Origin: Polaromonas vacuolata
GTDB lineage: Bacteria; Pseudomonadota; Gammaproteobacteria; Burkholderiales; Burkholderiaceae_C
Direction of reading: 5' to 3'
Assembly (NCBI RefSeq): GCF_012584515.1
Contig: NZ_CP051461.1
Span: 186,001 to 250,000, forward strand
Length of the DNA stretch: 64,000 bases
Shown here: positions 37,302-46,677 of the stretch, one piece after another
How positions within the stretch are numbered: position 1 is the stretch's first letter
Layout of the letters: each line of letters opens with the position of its first letter
Program-made: the position numbers and the translations under genes
Notes under the pieces: generated by a model
The model's input: only the letters and a program-made list of their open reading frames with translations
What the model was told of the DNA's origin: nothing
The model's database searches: none

Positions 37302-38255
37302 TTATCTGGCGTCCGCATTGGCGAAGTCTTGCGCAAAGCTTTGACGCAGATGGGTGACAAACACTTCTACCGACTTAGGAACCTGAGGCGACCACGGGCG
37401 TAACGCATAAATTCGTTCACCAAAAAAGCCTTGTACCTGCCAGTCTGGCAGCACTTGTATTAATGCAGGCGACGACTCTGTGCCGGTAAGAGGCAAGCTG
37501 AAATCTGGCAGCAGGCCAATACCGAGTCCGGCCAGCATGGCGTCGCGCAGCACTTCGCTGTTATTGGCTTTGAGCATGCCTTTGATGTTCACGCCTATGC
37601 GCTCTGGGGTCTTGCGCTTACCTTTATGTATGAACGTCCAGTTGCCGGCGTGGCTGCCTAGGTAAAGCAGGCAGTCGTGGTTACTCAGCTCCGAGGGATG
37701 GCTGGGCGTGCCGCGCCGTAACAGGTAATCCGCGCTGGCCAGCAATATGGAGCGGGTTTGGCACAACTCCCACGCCACATGGGTTTCAGGCGGTGTGTTG
37801 GTGTGACGTATGGCTAGATCAAAACCTTCTTTGGCTAAATTCACAAAGCGGTCGGTTAACTCCAGCTCTATTTGTATCTCTGGAAACTGACGCAAAAAGT
37901 TGGCGATGATGCGCGCCAAATGCTGTCGACCTAATGCCACCGGCGCAGTCACGCGGATCAGGCCGCGCGGCGTGCCGACCAAGTCACGTGCGGCTGTGTA
38001 GCTTTGCTGGATGCGGTCAAACGCCGGCTGCATATCGTTGACCATTTGCTGGCCGGCTTCGGTCAGGCCGACTGAGCGCGTAGTACGCCGCACCAGCATC
38101 ACACCGGCTGAGCGCTCTAGCTCGCTGATGCGCATGCTGGCCGAGGCCTTGGACACGCCTAGCCGTAAGGCCGCCTGAGTAAAGCTTCGAGTGCTGGCCA
38201 ACACGGTAAGCAGGTGCAAGTCGCTAAGCAGTGGAGAAATGTGGTCAGTTGACAT
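37302..38255 (-). CDS. LysR-family transcriptional regulator
   Basis: Regulator of 317 residues. The N-terminal winged helix-turn-helix is near residues 10-65 (RSFTQAALRLGVSKASASMR). The effector-binding domain follows from about residue 95. It is transcribed divergently from mmsA with a 121 bp gap, so it most likely controls that gene and itself. A perfect 7-4-7 palindrome overlaps its start codon. It belongs to the CrgA-like subgroup by its HTH region. Confidence 0.92.
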   Translation of the reverse strand: MSTDHISPLLSDLHLLTVLASTRSFTQAALRLGVSKASASMRISELERSAGVMLVRRTTRSVGLTEAGQQMVNDMQPAFDRIQQSYTAARDLVGTPRGLIRVTAPVALGRQHLARIIANFLRQFPEIQIELELTDRFVNLAKEGFDLAIRHTNTPPETHVAWELCQTRSILLASADYLLRRGTPSHPSELSNHDCLLYLGSHAGNWTFIHKGKRKTPERIGVNIKGMLKANNSEVLRDAMLAGLGIGLLPDFSLPLTGTESSPALIQVLPDWQVQGFFGERIYALRPWSPQVPKSVEVFVTHLRQSFAQDFANADAR

Positions 38256-38271
38256 TTAATTTCGATTAAAT
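38254..38271. promoter_or_regulatory. Palindrome, candidate LysR operator
   Basis: ATTTAAT-TTCG-ATTAAAT, perfect arms, overlapping the regulator start codon and about 105 bp before mmsA. It contains a T-N11-A core typical of LysR binding sites. Confidence 0.5.
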
Positions 38272-38376
38272 CGTTCAGGAATATGAACAATGTAATCAGT
38301 AATGATGGGGTTATCAAACTCTTACGCCGCACCTAGACTGGTTCAATAGCAAAACAATCACTCTTTAGGGATACTC

Positions 38377-39894
38377 ATGACACAAGCAGCGATCAGCATC
38401 GGCCACTATTTGAACGGCCAAGTCTCCGTTCCTCAGACTGGCCGTAGCCAGCCGGTCTACAACCCCGCCACCGGCGCAGTCACCGGTCATGTCGCGCTGG
38501 CTAATGCAGCAGATGTTGGTGTCGCCGTGGCCTCAGCCAAAGCTGCTTTCCCTGCTTGGAGCAATCTGCCACCGCTGCGCCGCGCTCGTGTGATGTTTAA
38601 ATATCTTGAGCTGCTCAACGCGAATAAAGACAAGTTAGCGCACATGATTACCGCTGAGCACGGCAAGGTATTTACCGACGCGCAAGGCGAGGTCTCCCGC
38701 GGTATAGATATCGTTGAGTTCGCCTGTGGTATCCCACAACTGCTTAAAGGTGACTTCACCGATCAAGTCTCCACCGGCATAGACAACTGGACACTGCGCC
38801 AGCCCTTGGGTGTGGTCACCGGCATTACGCCGTTCAATTTCCCTGTGATGGTGCCAATGTGGATGTTTCCGGTGGCAATTGCCGCTGGTAATTGCTTTGT
38901 ACTCAAGCCCAGCCCGATAGATCCAAGTGCCAGTATTTTTATGGCTGAGTTGCTCAAGCAAGCTGGCTTGCCAGATGGTGTTTTCAGCGTAGTGCAGGGC
39001 GATAAAGAAGCCGTTGATGCACTTTTGGTCCACCCGGATGTGATGGCGATTTCTTTTGTCGGCTCCACGCCAATTGCCAACTACATCTACGAAACCGGTG
39101 CCCATCACGGCAAGCGCGTACAAGCTTTGGGTGGTGCTAAAAATCACATGGTGGTTATGCCCGATGCTGACTTAGAGCAAGCTGTGGATGCGTTAATTGG
39201 CGCTGGCTACGGCTCGGCTGGCGAGCGTTGCATGGCGATTTCGGTCGCAGTATTGGTAGGCGATGTGGCGGAAAAGTTAATCCCCATGCTGGCCGCGCGC
39301 GCCAAGACTTTGGTCATTAAAGACGGCGAAAACCTCGACGCTGAGATGGGTCCTATCGTTACTTCTATCGCTCACAAGCGCATCACTGGCTATATCGATT
39401 TAGGTGTTGAAGAAGGTGCTGAACTGCTGGTGGACGGCCGTACCTTCACCGGTGCTAACGCTGGCAGCGGCTGTGAAAACGGTTACTGGATGGGTGGCAC
39501 GCTGTTTGACCATGTCACTCCTGATATGCGCATTTACAAAGAAGAAATTTTTGGCCCAGTGCTAGGCTGCGTGCGCGTGAAAGACTTCGCCGAAGCGGTA
39601 GACCTGATCAATGCCCATGAGTTTGGTAACGGCGTGAGCTGCTACACCCGCGATGGCCATGTTGCTCGTGAATTTAGCCGCCGCATACAAGTTGGCATGG
39701 TTGGCATCAACGTGCCTATACCTGTACCTATGGCTTGGCACGGTTTTGGCGGTTGGAAGAAAAGTCTGTTTGGCGACATGCATGCCTATGGCGAAGAGGG
39801 CGTGCGTTTCTACACCAAGCAAAAGTCCATCATGCAGCGTTGGCCTGAAAGCATTGGTAAGGGTGCTGAATTTGTCATGCCGACTGCTAAGTAA
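38377..39894 (+). CDS. mmsA: Methylmalonate-semialdehyde dehydrogenase (CoA-acylating)
   Basis: Oxidises methylmalonate semialdehyde or malonate semialdehyde to propionyl- or acetyl-CoA in valine, inositol or beta-alanine breakdown. 505 residues. The NAD-binding motif lies in [15 protein letters not shown] and the catalytic cysteine in [17 protein letters not shown], near residues 281-297. [17 protein letters not shown] near the end is diagnostic for MmsA. No other catabolic gene adjoins it, so the substrate cannot be narrowed. Confidence 0.94.
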   Translation: MTQAAISIGHYLNGQVSVPQTGRSQPVYNPATGAVTGHVALANAADVGVAVASAKAAFPAWSNLPPLRRARVMFKYLELLNANKDKLAHMITAEHGKVFTDAQGEVSRGIDIVEFACGIPQLLKGDFTDQVSTGIDNWTLRQPLGVVTGITPFNFPVMVPMWMFPVAIAAGNCFVLKPSPIDPSASIFMAELLKQAGLPDGVFSVVQGDKEAVDALLVHPDVMAISFVGSTPIANYIYETGAHHGKRVQALGGAKNHMVVMPDADLEQAVDALIGAGYGSAGERCMAISVAVLVGDVAEKLIPMLAARAKTLVIKDGENLDAEMGPIVTSIAHKRITGYIDLGVEEGAELLVDGRTFTGANAGSGCENGYWMGGTLFDHVTPDMRIYKEEIFGPVLGCVRVKDFAEAVDLINAHEFGNGVSCYTRDGHVAREFSRRIQVGMVGINVPIPVPMAWHGFGGWKKSLFGDMHAYGEEGVRFYTKQKSIMQRWPESIGKGAEFVMPTAK

Positions 39895-40072
39895 ACGGTT
39901 CGACTTAGCCTTTTATGAGGCAGTAACAAGCCAATAGACTGTGGGGAAACTTCAGTCAGTTGGTTTGGTCACATCAAATCTCAGTTAAGCTGCTCGAACC
40001 TATAAGTTCGCGCGGCTGCTTTGCAGTTGGTGCGGACACCTTTTTAAAAACAACCGCACAGAGGAGAGACCC

Positions 40073-41188
40073 ATGCTGATTGGGGTACCTGCCGAAATTA
40101 ATGATGGTGAAACACGTGTTGCCATCACGCCTGAAACCGCCAAAAAACTCATCGCTTTGGGGCATACCATACGGGTCCAAGTCGGTGCCGGTGTGGCTGC
40201 CAGCGTTACCGATGCAGCTTATGTGGCGATTGGTGCAGAAGTGACTGATGCGGCTGGCGCCTATGCTGCCGACATCGTGCTTAAAGTGCGCTGCCCGCTC
40301 GAGAGCGAAATTGGCTTAGCCCGCGCTGGTAGCGTAATTGTTGGCATGCTCAATCCCTTTGACGCCGATGGCCTTAAGCGTCTTGCAGCTGCACAATTGA
40401 CTTCCTTTTCTTTAGAAGCCGCGCCGCGTACCAGCCGCGCGCAAAGCATGGACGTGCTGTCCTCGCAAGCCAATATCGCCGGCTACAAGGCCGTGATCAT
40501 GGCTTCTGAGAGCTATAAGCGCTTTTTCCCCATGTTGATGACGGCAGCCGGCACAGTTAAAGCCGCCCGGGTTGTGGTTCTGGGCGTTGGCGTTGCTGGT
40601 TTGCAAGCCATTGCTACCGCCAAGCGTTTAGGCGCTGTGATTGAAGCCAGTGATGTGCGCCCTAGCGTGAAAGAACAAGTGGAGTCGCTAGGCGGGAAAT
40701 TTATAGAAGTGGCCTACGAGACCGACGAAGAGCGCGAAGCCGCCGTCGGCGTGGGCGGCTACGCCAAGCCCATGCCAGCGAGCTGGCTGGCACGCCAGAA
40801 AATCGAAGTCGCCAAGCGCGTGGCGCAGGCTGATGTGGTGATCACCACCGCTTTGATCCCCGGTCGCCCAGCGCCTGAGTTGGTAAGCGAAGAGATGGTC
40901 AAGTCCATGAAACCGGGCAGCGTGATTGTTGACCTAGCCGCACCTCAAGGCGGCAACTGCCCGCTGACCGAACCTGGCAAAGTCGTGGTCAAGCATGGCG
41001 TGACGTTGATTGGCCACACCAATGTGGCAGCCCTAGTGGCGGCGGATGCCAGCGCGCTGTATGCCCGCAATCTGTTTGACTTCCTCAAGCTCATCATCAC
41101 CAAGGAAGGTGAGCTCAAGATCGACATGGAAGACGACATCGTTGCGGCTTGTCTGATGACGCAAGCCGGTAAAGTCACTCGCGCTTAA
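40073..41188 (+). CDS. pntA: Proton-translocating transhydrogenase alpha, part 1 (PntAA)
   Basis: Soluble NAD(H)-binding part of nicotinamide nucleotide transhydrogenase, 371 residues. MLIGVPAEINDGETRVAITP opens the protein and the Rossmann motif VLGVGVAGLQAIATAKRLGA is near residues 169-188. RSQxMDVLSSQANIAGY-like residues precede it. Related bacteria split the enteric PntA into this soluble piece and a separate membrane piece, which is the next gene. A strong GAGGAGAG precedes the start. Confidence 0.95.
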   Translation: MLIGVPAEINDGETRVAITPETAKKLIALGHTIRVQVGAGVAASVTDAAYVAIGAEVTDAAGAYAADIVLKVRCPLESEIGLARAGSVIVGMLNPFDADGLKRLAAAQLTSFSLEAAPRTSRAQSMDVLSSQANIAGYKAVIMASESYKRFFPMLMTAAGTVKAARVVVLGVGVAGLQAIATAKRLGAVIEASDVRPSVKEQVESLGGKFIEVAYETDEEREAAVGVGGYAKPMPASWLARQKIEVAKRVAQADVVITTALIPGRPAPELVSEEMVKSMKPGSVIVDLAAPQGGNCPLTEPGKVVVKHGVTLIGHTNVAALVAADASALYARNLFDFLKLIITKEGELKIDMEDDIVAACLMTQAGKVTRA

Positions 41189-41236
41189 AGCGCCTGTCCT
41201 GCCTGCTAAGCACTCCCCAATAAAAGAAAGAAAGTC

Positions 41237-41566
41237 ATGGAAGTCACACACACCATTACCAACCTCATCATCTTCGTGTTGGCCATATACGTTGGCTACC
41301 ACGTGGTGTGGACGGTCACGCCGGCCTTGCACACGCCTTTGATGGCTGTTACCAATGCCATTTCCGCCATCGTGATCGTGGGCGCCATGCTGGCCGCTGC
41401 GCTGACCGAAACCACCTTGGGCCGCACTATGGGCATATTGGCTGTGGTGTTGGCTGCGGTCAACGTCTTCGGCGGCTTTTTGGTCACGCGCCGAATGCTG
41501 GAGATGTTCCGTAAAAAGGAAAAGAAAGCGCCTGCAGCTGATGCTGGCAAGGGAGCGTCCAAATGA
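41237..41566 (+). CDS. Transhydrogenase alpha, part 2 (PntAB, membrane)
   Basis: Protein of 109 residues containing the membrane helices that correspond to the C-terminal end of enteric PntA. Helices lie near residues 6-26, 34-56 and 60-80, and a lysine-rich tail follows. It overlaps pntB by 4 bp. Confidence 0.93.
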   Translation: MEVTHTITNLIIFVLAIYVGYHVVWTVTPALHTPLMAVTNAISAIVIVGAMLAAALTETTLGRTMGILAVVLAAVNVFGGFLVTRRMLEMFRKKEKKAPAADAGKGASK

Positions 41567-42990
41567 GCATGAATATCGTCACGCTGCTGTACTTGGTAGC
41601 TTCGGTCTTTTTCATCCAAGCCCTCAAAGGTTTGTCGCACCCCACCACCTCGCTGCGGGGTAATTTATTCGGCATGACCGGCATGTTAATTGCCATCCTC
41701 ACCACCGCGGCCCTCATCGTCGAGACCGCAGGCGGCAAGGCTTTTGGTATGGTGTACGTGCTCGGTGCGTTGGTTGTGGGCGGCGGCGCTGGCACCATCA
41801 TGGCCAAACGCGTCGAGATGACCAAGATGCCCGAGTTGGTGGCTTTCATGCACAGCATGATTGGTCTGGCAGCGGTCTTTATCGCAGTAGCTGCGGTAGC
41901 TGAGCCCTATGCGTTCGGAATTGTTGCAAAGGGTCTAGAGATTCCCGCTGGTAACCGGCTGGAACTGTTTCTGGGCGCAGCTATTGGTGCTGTCACCTTT
42001 AGCGGTTCTGTGATTGCCTTTGGCAAGCTCAGCGGCAAGTACAAATTCAGATTGTTCCAAGGTGCGCCGGTGACTTTCCCTGGCCAGCACAAGATCAATT
42101 TGGTTCTTGGCTTATTGCTGTTGGGTCTGGGTTTGACTTTCATGTTGACCGGTAGCTGGACTGCATTTTTTGCGATGTTGGCGCTGGCCTTTGTGATGGG
42201 CGTGCTCATCATTATCCCGATTGGCGGCGCTGATATGCCCGTCGTTGTGTCCATGCTGAATAGCTATTCTGGTTGGGCTGCAGCTGGCATTGGTTTCTCG
42301 CTTAACAACGCCATGCTCATCATTGCGGGCTCGTTGGTAGGCTCTTCCGGCGCTATCTTGTCCTACATCATGTGCAAGGCCATGAACCGGTCTTTCTTTA
42401 ACGTGATTCTGGGTGGCTTTGGCGGCGAAGCGGGGCAAGCACCAGCGGCTGGTGATGTGGCCAAGCGCAACGTCAAGTCGGGTTCTGCAGACGACGCCGC
42501 CTTCATTTTGAGCAATGCGGAAACCGTCATTATTGTGCCGGGCTATGGTCTGGCTGTGGCGCGGGCTCAGCATTCGGTTAAAGAGTTGGCACAAAAACTC
42601 ACAGACCGCGGCATTACCGTTAAGTACGCCATCCACCCGGTGGCTGGTCGTATGCCTGGCCATATGAACGTGCTCTTGGCCGAGGCTGAAGTGCCTTATG
42701 ACCAAGTCTTTGAGATGGAAGACATCAACCCAGAATTCGGTCAGGCCGACGTGGCAATTATTCTGGGCGCTAACGACGTGGTTAACCCAGCCGCGCATGT
42801 CAAAGGCAGTGCCATTTACGGTATGCCGATTCTTGAGGCCTTCAAGGCCAAGACTGTGATTGTTAACAAGCGTTCCATGGCAGCTGGTTACGCCGGTCTA
42901 GACAATGAATTGTTCTACATGGACAAGACCATGATGGTCTTTGGTGATGCGAAAAAAGTCATCGAGGACATGGGTAAAGCAATCGAGTAG
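41563..42990 (+). CDS. pntB: Transhydrogenase beta subunit (PntB)
   Basis: Membrane and NADP(H)-binding subunit of 475 residues. Eight to nine helices span about residues 5-265. The soluble domain follows with IVPGYGLAVARAQHSVKEL, the NADP motif, near residues 319-337 and VAIILGANDVVNPAA near residues 395-409. It uses the proton gradient to make NADPH. A strong terminator follows. Confidence 0.96.
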   Translation: MSMNIVTLLYLVASVFFIQALKGLSHPTTSLRGNLFGMTGMLIAILTTAALIVETAGGKAFGMVYVLGALVVGGGAGTIMAKRVEMTKMPELVAFMHSMIGLAAVFIAVAAVAEPYAFGIVAKGLEIPAGNRLELFLGAAIGAVTFSGSVIAFGKLSGKYKFRLFQGAPVTFPGQHKINLVLGLLLLGLGLTFMLTGSWTAFFAMLALAFVMGVLIIIPIGGADMPVVVSMLNSYSGWAAAGIGFSLNNAMLIIAGSLVGSSGAILSYIMCKAMNRSFFNVILGGFGGEAGQAPAAGDVAKRNVKSGSADDAAFILSNAETVIIVPGYGLAVARAQHSVKELAQKLTDRGITVKYAIHPVAGRMPGHMNVLLAEAEVPYDQVFEMEDINPEFGQADVAIILGANDVVNPAAHVKGSAIYGMPILEAFKAKTVIVNKRSMAAGYAGLDNELFYMDKTMMVFGDAKKVIEDMGKAIE

Positions 42991-42995
42991 AAGGT

Positions 42996-43030
42996 TTGAG
43001 GCTGCCTGTGCAGCAGCCTCAAGGCTATTT
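42996..43030 (+). terminator. Terminator after pntB
   Basis: Perfect 10 bp stem TTGAGGCTGC / GCAGCCTCAA with a 7 bp loop, followed by a short, interrupted T run (GGCTATTTT). It begins 6 bp after the pntB stop. Confidence 0.75.
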
Positions 43031-43086
43031 TGGCGTACGGTGATAAGAATTGATTAGACTCTGTCTCACTTACGGAGGAGACAATA

Positions 43087-44775
43087 ATGATTCAAACTAC
43101 CGCAGAGCGCTCTTGGCTTAATGCATACCCTGAAGGCGTACCTGCTGACATAGACGTCACGCAGTACTCTTCGCTAGTCGGATTGATGGAGGAGAGCTTT
43201 TCCCAACACCGGGACAGTGTTGCCTACAGCTTTCTGGGCAAAGACATACATTTCGGTCAAGTCGACCAACTCTCGACAGCCTTTGGCGCTTACCTACAGG
43301 GTCTAGGGCTGGCCAAGGGCGAGCGTGTCGCCATCATGCTGCCCAATGTGCCGCAATACCCCATTGCCGTGGCAGCCATCTTGCGTGCTGGCTATGTAGT
43401 CGTCAATGTCAACCCGCTGTATACGCCGCGTGAGCTGGAACATCAACTCAAAGACTCAGGCGCTAAAGTCATAGTCATCATTGAAAATTTTGCCCGTACG
43501 CTAGAGCAGTGCATTGGCAACACCCCAGTCAAACACATTGTTTTGTGTTCCATGGGTGACCAGCTTGGCCTGCTGAAAGGCGCCCTAGTTAACTACATGG
43601 TGCGTAAAGTCAAAAAGCTGGTGCCGGCTTTTCGTTTGCCTGGGGCGGTGCGCTTTAAGGATGCAGTAGCGCGTGGCTCGCGTTCGGCCTTGCGGCGTCC
43701 GGCCATCCGCGCCGACGATGTCGCTGTGCTGCAGTACACCGGCGGCACGACCGGCGTGTCCAAGGGTGCGGTGCTGCTGCACAGCAATGTGATTGCCAAT
43801 GTGCTTCAGTCAGAAGCGTGGAATCAGCCCGCTATGAGTAGCTTGGCGGGCGGTGTGCAGCCGGTCTATGTCTGCGCCTTGCCGCTTTATCATATTTTTG
43901 CGTTCACGGTAAACATGATGTTAGGCATGCGCTCTGGCGGTAAGAACATACTCATTCCTAATCCGCGTGACTTAAGCGCAGTACTCAAGGAGCTGTCTAA
44001 GCACCAAGTGCACACCTTTCCGGCGGTCAATACCTTGTTTAATGGCTTGGCCAATCATGCGGATTTCAACAGCGTTGATTGGTCACATTTGAAGGTTTCT
44101 CTGGGCGGCGGCATGGCGGTGCAAAGCGCTGTGGCCAAGCTTTGGTTGGATAAGACGGGCTGCGCCATTTGCGAGGGTTATGGTCTGTCTGAGACTTCGC
44201 CATCGGCCAGTTGCAACCCGACCAATAGCAAAACTTTTACCGGCACGATAGGTGTGCCTTTACCCAGCACTTGGATGAAACTGGTTGATGACGAAGGCCG
44301 CGAGGTGGCCCAAGGCGAGGCTGGCGAGATTGCCATCAAGGGCCCGCAAGTCATGGCGGGTTATTGGCAGCGTCCAGATGAGACTGCAAAGGTCATGACG
44401 GCCGACGGTTACTTCAAGTCTGGCGATATCGGTGTGCAGGATGTGAATGGTTTCTTCAGAATCGTTGACCGCAAAAAAGACATGATTTTGGTCAGCGGCT
44501 TTAATGTCTATCCCAATGAAATCGAAGATGTAGTGGGTAAACTCGCCGGCGTAATGGAGTGCGCCTGCGTCGGTGTGGCCGATGAAAAGACTGGTGAGGC
44601 CGTCAAATTAGTGATCGTTAAAAAGAATCCTGAGCTGACCGAGGCAATAGTGCGTGAGTATTGCAAGGCCAATTTGACCGGCTACAAACAACCCCGAGTG
44701 ATTGAGTTCCGCAACGATTTACCCAAGACACCAGTAGGGAAAATTCTCCGGCGTGAACTGCGAGATAAGAAATAA
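43087..44775 (+). CDS. fadD: Long-chain fatty acid-CoA ligase
   Basis: AMP-forming acyl-CoA synthetase of 562 residues. The P-loop-like motif YTGGTTGVSKGA is near residues 217-228. GYGLSETSPSASCNP follows near 364-378, and the adenylate-contacting FKSGDIGVQDVNGFFRI near residues 445-461. A C-terminal lysine lies in TPVGKILRRELRD. It activates fatty acids for beta-oxidation. A perfect GGAGGAG ribosome-binding site lies before the ATG. It precedes the nucleosidase gene by a few bases. Confidence 0.93.
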   Translation: MIQTTAERSWLNAYPEGVPADIDVTQYSSLVGLMEESFSQHRDSVAYSFLGKDIHFGQVDQLSTAFGAYLQGLGLAKGERVAIMLPNVPQYPIAVAAILRAGYVVVNVNPLYTPRELEHQLKDSGAKVIVIIENFARTLEQCIGNTPVKHIVLCSMGDQLGLLKGALVNYMVRKVKKLVPAFRLPGAVRFKDAVARGSRSALRRPAIRADDVAVLQYTGGTTGVSKGAVLLHSNVIANVLQSEAWNQPAMSSLAGGVQPVYVCALPLYHIFAFTVNMMLGMRSGGKNILIPNPRDLSAVLKELSKHQVHTFPAVNTLFNGLANHADFNSVDWSHLKVSLGGGMAVQSAVAKLWLDKTGCAICEGYGLSETSPSASCNPTNSKTFTGTIGVPLPSTWMKLVDDEGREVAQGEAGEIAIKGPQVMAGYWQRPDETAKVMTADGYFKSGDIGVQDVNGFFRIVDRKKDMILVSGFNVYPNEIEDVVGKLAGVMECACVGVADEKTGEAVKLVIVKKNPELTEAIVREYCKANLTGYKQPRVIEFRNDLPKTPVGKILRRELRDKK

Positions 44776-44782
44776 GAACGTG

Positions 44783-45550
44783 GTGAGTACCACTGCCATT
44801 CTCAGTGCACTGCCCGAAGAGCAGCAAGGCCTGATCGCGCTGTTGCACCAGCCAATCAAAACCTTGTATGCGGGCCGCGAATTCTGGCAAGGCCATCTGC
44901 ATGGTCAGCCAGTGTTGTTGGCGCTCTCAGGCATAGGCAAGGTTGCTGCGGCTACTACTGCAACTGTGTTGATTGCGCATTTTGGCGTCTCGCGGATTGT
45001 TTTTACCGGCGTAGCTGGCGGATTGGGTGAGGGCGTGCAAGTCGGTGATGTGGTGGTCGCCCATGACTTTATGCAGCACGACATGGACGTCTCCCCACTC
45101 TTTCCCCGTTACCTAGTGCCCTTGCATGGCAAGACTTGCTTTGCAGCTGACGGGGCGCTAACTGCTGAGCTATTCGCGGCAGCGCAGTCAGCATTGGTCC
45201 AGCTCAATGCTAGCTTGTCTACTTGGGCTTTTCCGAGTGCGCGCGTACACCGAGGGCTAGTCGCCAGCGGTGACCGTTTTGTCTCGGGTCGGCAAGAGGC
45301 GCAGGATTTGCGTGACCGATTGCAGGCCGCAGGTCACGCCGTGCTGGCCGTCGAAATGGAGGGCGCTGCGATTGCCCAGGTTTGCCACGATTACCAGTTG
45401 CCGTTTGCATCGGTGCGGACTATTTCAGACCGTGCTGATGATGCCGCACATCTGGATTTTTCGTATTTTGTGAGTCAGGTGGCCAGTGTTTATGCGCGCA
45501 CTGTGATTGAAAAACTATTGCTCAATTCCAAGGCAATGCCGCAATCATGA
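44783..45550 (+). CDS. mtnN: 5'-methylthioadenosine/S-adenosylhomocysteine nucleosidase
   Basis: Cleaves adenine from MTA and SAH, recycling methionine-pathway by-products. The start is set at GTG 44783 (VSTTAILSALPEEQQ), since the frame before it overlaps fadD. Motifs are FTGVAGGLGEGVQVGDVVV near residues 75-93, catalytic Glu in EMEGAAIAQVC near residues 191-201, and catalytic Asp in TISDRADD near residues 213-220. Length 255 residues, slightly above typical. It may also supply methyl-cycle clean-up for SAM-dependent enzymes. Confidence 0.92.
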   Translation: MSTTAILSALPEEQQGLIALLHQPIKTLYAGREFWQGHLHGQPVLLALSGIGKVAAATTATVLIAHFGVSRIVFTGVAGGLGEGVQVGDVVVAHDFMQHDMDVSPLFPRYLVPLHGKTCFAADGALTAELFAAAQSALVQLNASLSTWAFPSARVHRGLVASGDRFVSGRQEAQDLRDRLQAAGHAVLAVEMEGAAIAQVCHDYQLPFASVRTISDRADDAAHLDFSYFVSQVASVYARTVIEKLLLNSKAMPQS

Positions 45551-45565
45551 GGCTTTATGTTGCCG

Positions 45566-46552
45566 CTATTTAAGCCATCCCCTGCGACGGAAATAATACA
45601 TAGGCACCAATGCGCTGGCCAGCATCAAGCTGATGGCGTAGGGGTAGCCGAAAGTCCATTCCAACTCTGGGAAAAACTTAAAGTTCATGCCGTAAACGCT
45701 GGCGATCAAGGTTGGCGGTAATAACGCGACGCTGGCAACCGAGAAAATTTTGATGATCTTGTTTTGGTTGATATTAATAAAACCAACCGTGGCATCCATC
45801 AAGAAATTTATCTTGTCGAATAAAAATGCGGTGTGTGAGTCTAGTGAATCAATGTCGCGCAGAATTTGCCTAGCTTCTTCGAATTGTTCGGCGTTAAGCA
45901 TTTTGCTGCGCATCATAAAACTCACCGCTCGCCGCGTATCCATCATGTTGCGACGTATGCGGCCATTCAAATCTTCGTGGCGTGCAATCGAGCCCAGCAC
46001 CTCGCTGGCCAGCGCATCACTCAGGTCGCCCGAGAGCACTTGGGCGCTGACTTTTTCGAGCTTGACGTAAACCCCTTCTAGCGTGTCCGCAGAGTATTCC
46101 GCGTCTGCGTCGAATAACTTGAGCAGCACCTCCTTGGCATCCTCGATCAGGCCGGGTGCGCGGCGGGCACGCATCCTCAGCAGCCGAAATACCGGTACGT
46201 CTTCGTCGTGTATGGAAAACAGCACACCTTTGCTTTTGAGGTCGTCGTTGACTAAGTTGAGGATAAAAGCCACGCGTACCGTACGCGGCTCGTCCGCGTC
46301 GGCGATTAAAAAGTCAGAACGAATATGTAGCTCGCCGTTATCTTCTTCATAAAAACGCGCGGATTCCTCGATGTCCTCGTCCATGGCGTCTTCCGGAATC
46401 GACAGTCCGTAGTACTGTTTTATCCAACGTTTTTCTTCCGGTGTGGGCGATTCGAGATCAACCCAAATAGGTTGGAATTTGGAGAGTTCCTCTAGAGATT
46501 CGATTTCTTCTTGGAAAAGCCTGCCGTTGGCGAGCGTGAAAATATTGAGCAT
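45566..46552 (-). CDS. corA: Magnesium/cobalt transporter CorA
   Basis: Membrane channel of 328 residues. A large soluble N-terminal domain is followed by two C-terminal helices. The pore signature YGMNF is near residue 284, just after the first helix. The C-terminus is basic (YYFRRRGWLK). It converges on the nucleosidase gene with 15 bp between the stops. Confidence 0.95.
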   Translation of the reverse strand: MLNIFTLANGRLFQEEIESLEELSKFQPIWVDLESPTPEEKRWIKQYYGLSIPEDAMDEDIEESARFYEEDNGELHIRSDFLIADADEPRTVRVAFILNLVNDDLKSKGVLFSIHDEDVPVFRLLRMRARRAPGLIEDAKEVLLKLFDADAEYSADTLEGVYVKLEKVSAQVLSGDLSDALASEVLGSIARHEDLNGRIRRNMMDTRRAVSFMMRSKMLNAEQFEEARQILRDIDSLDSHTAFLFDKINFLMDATVGFININQNKIIKIFSVASVALLPPTLIASVYGMNFKFFPELEWTFGYPYAISLMLASALVPMYYFRRRGWLK

Positions 46553-46677
46553 GCTTTTAGTCGCTTGGGTTCAGGTTACCGAGCAGTCAAGGCTGCACGG
46601 CAAAAGGGGAATGTCTGCCAATGATTATGGCATTGCGTTATGTCGCAATTAGACTTGGTGAGTCTTGCCGCCCGGAC

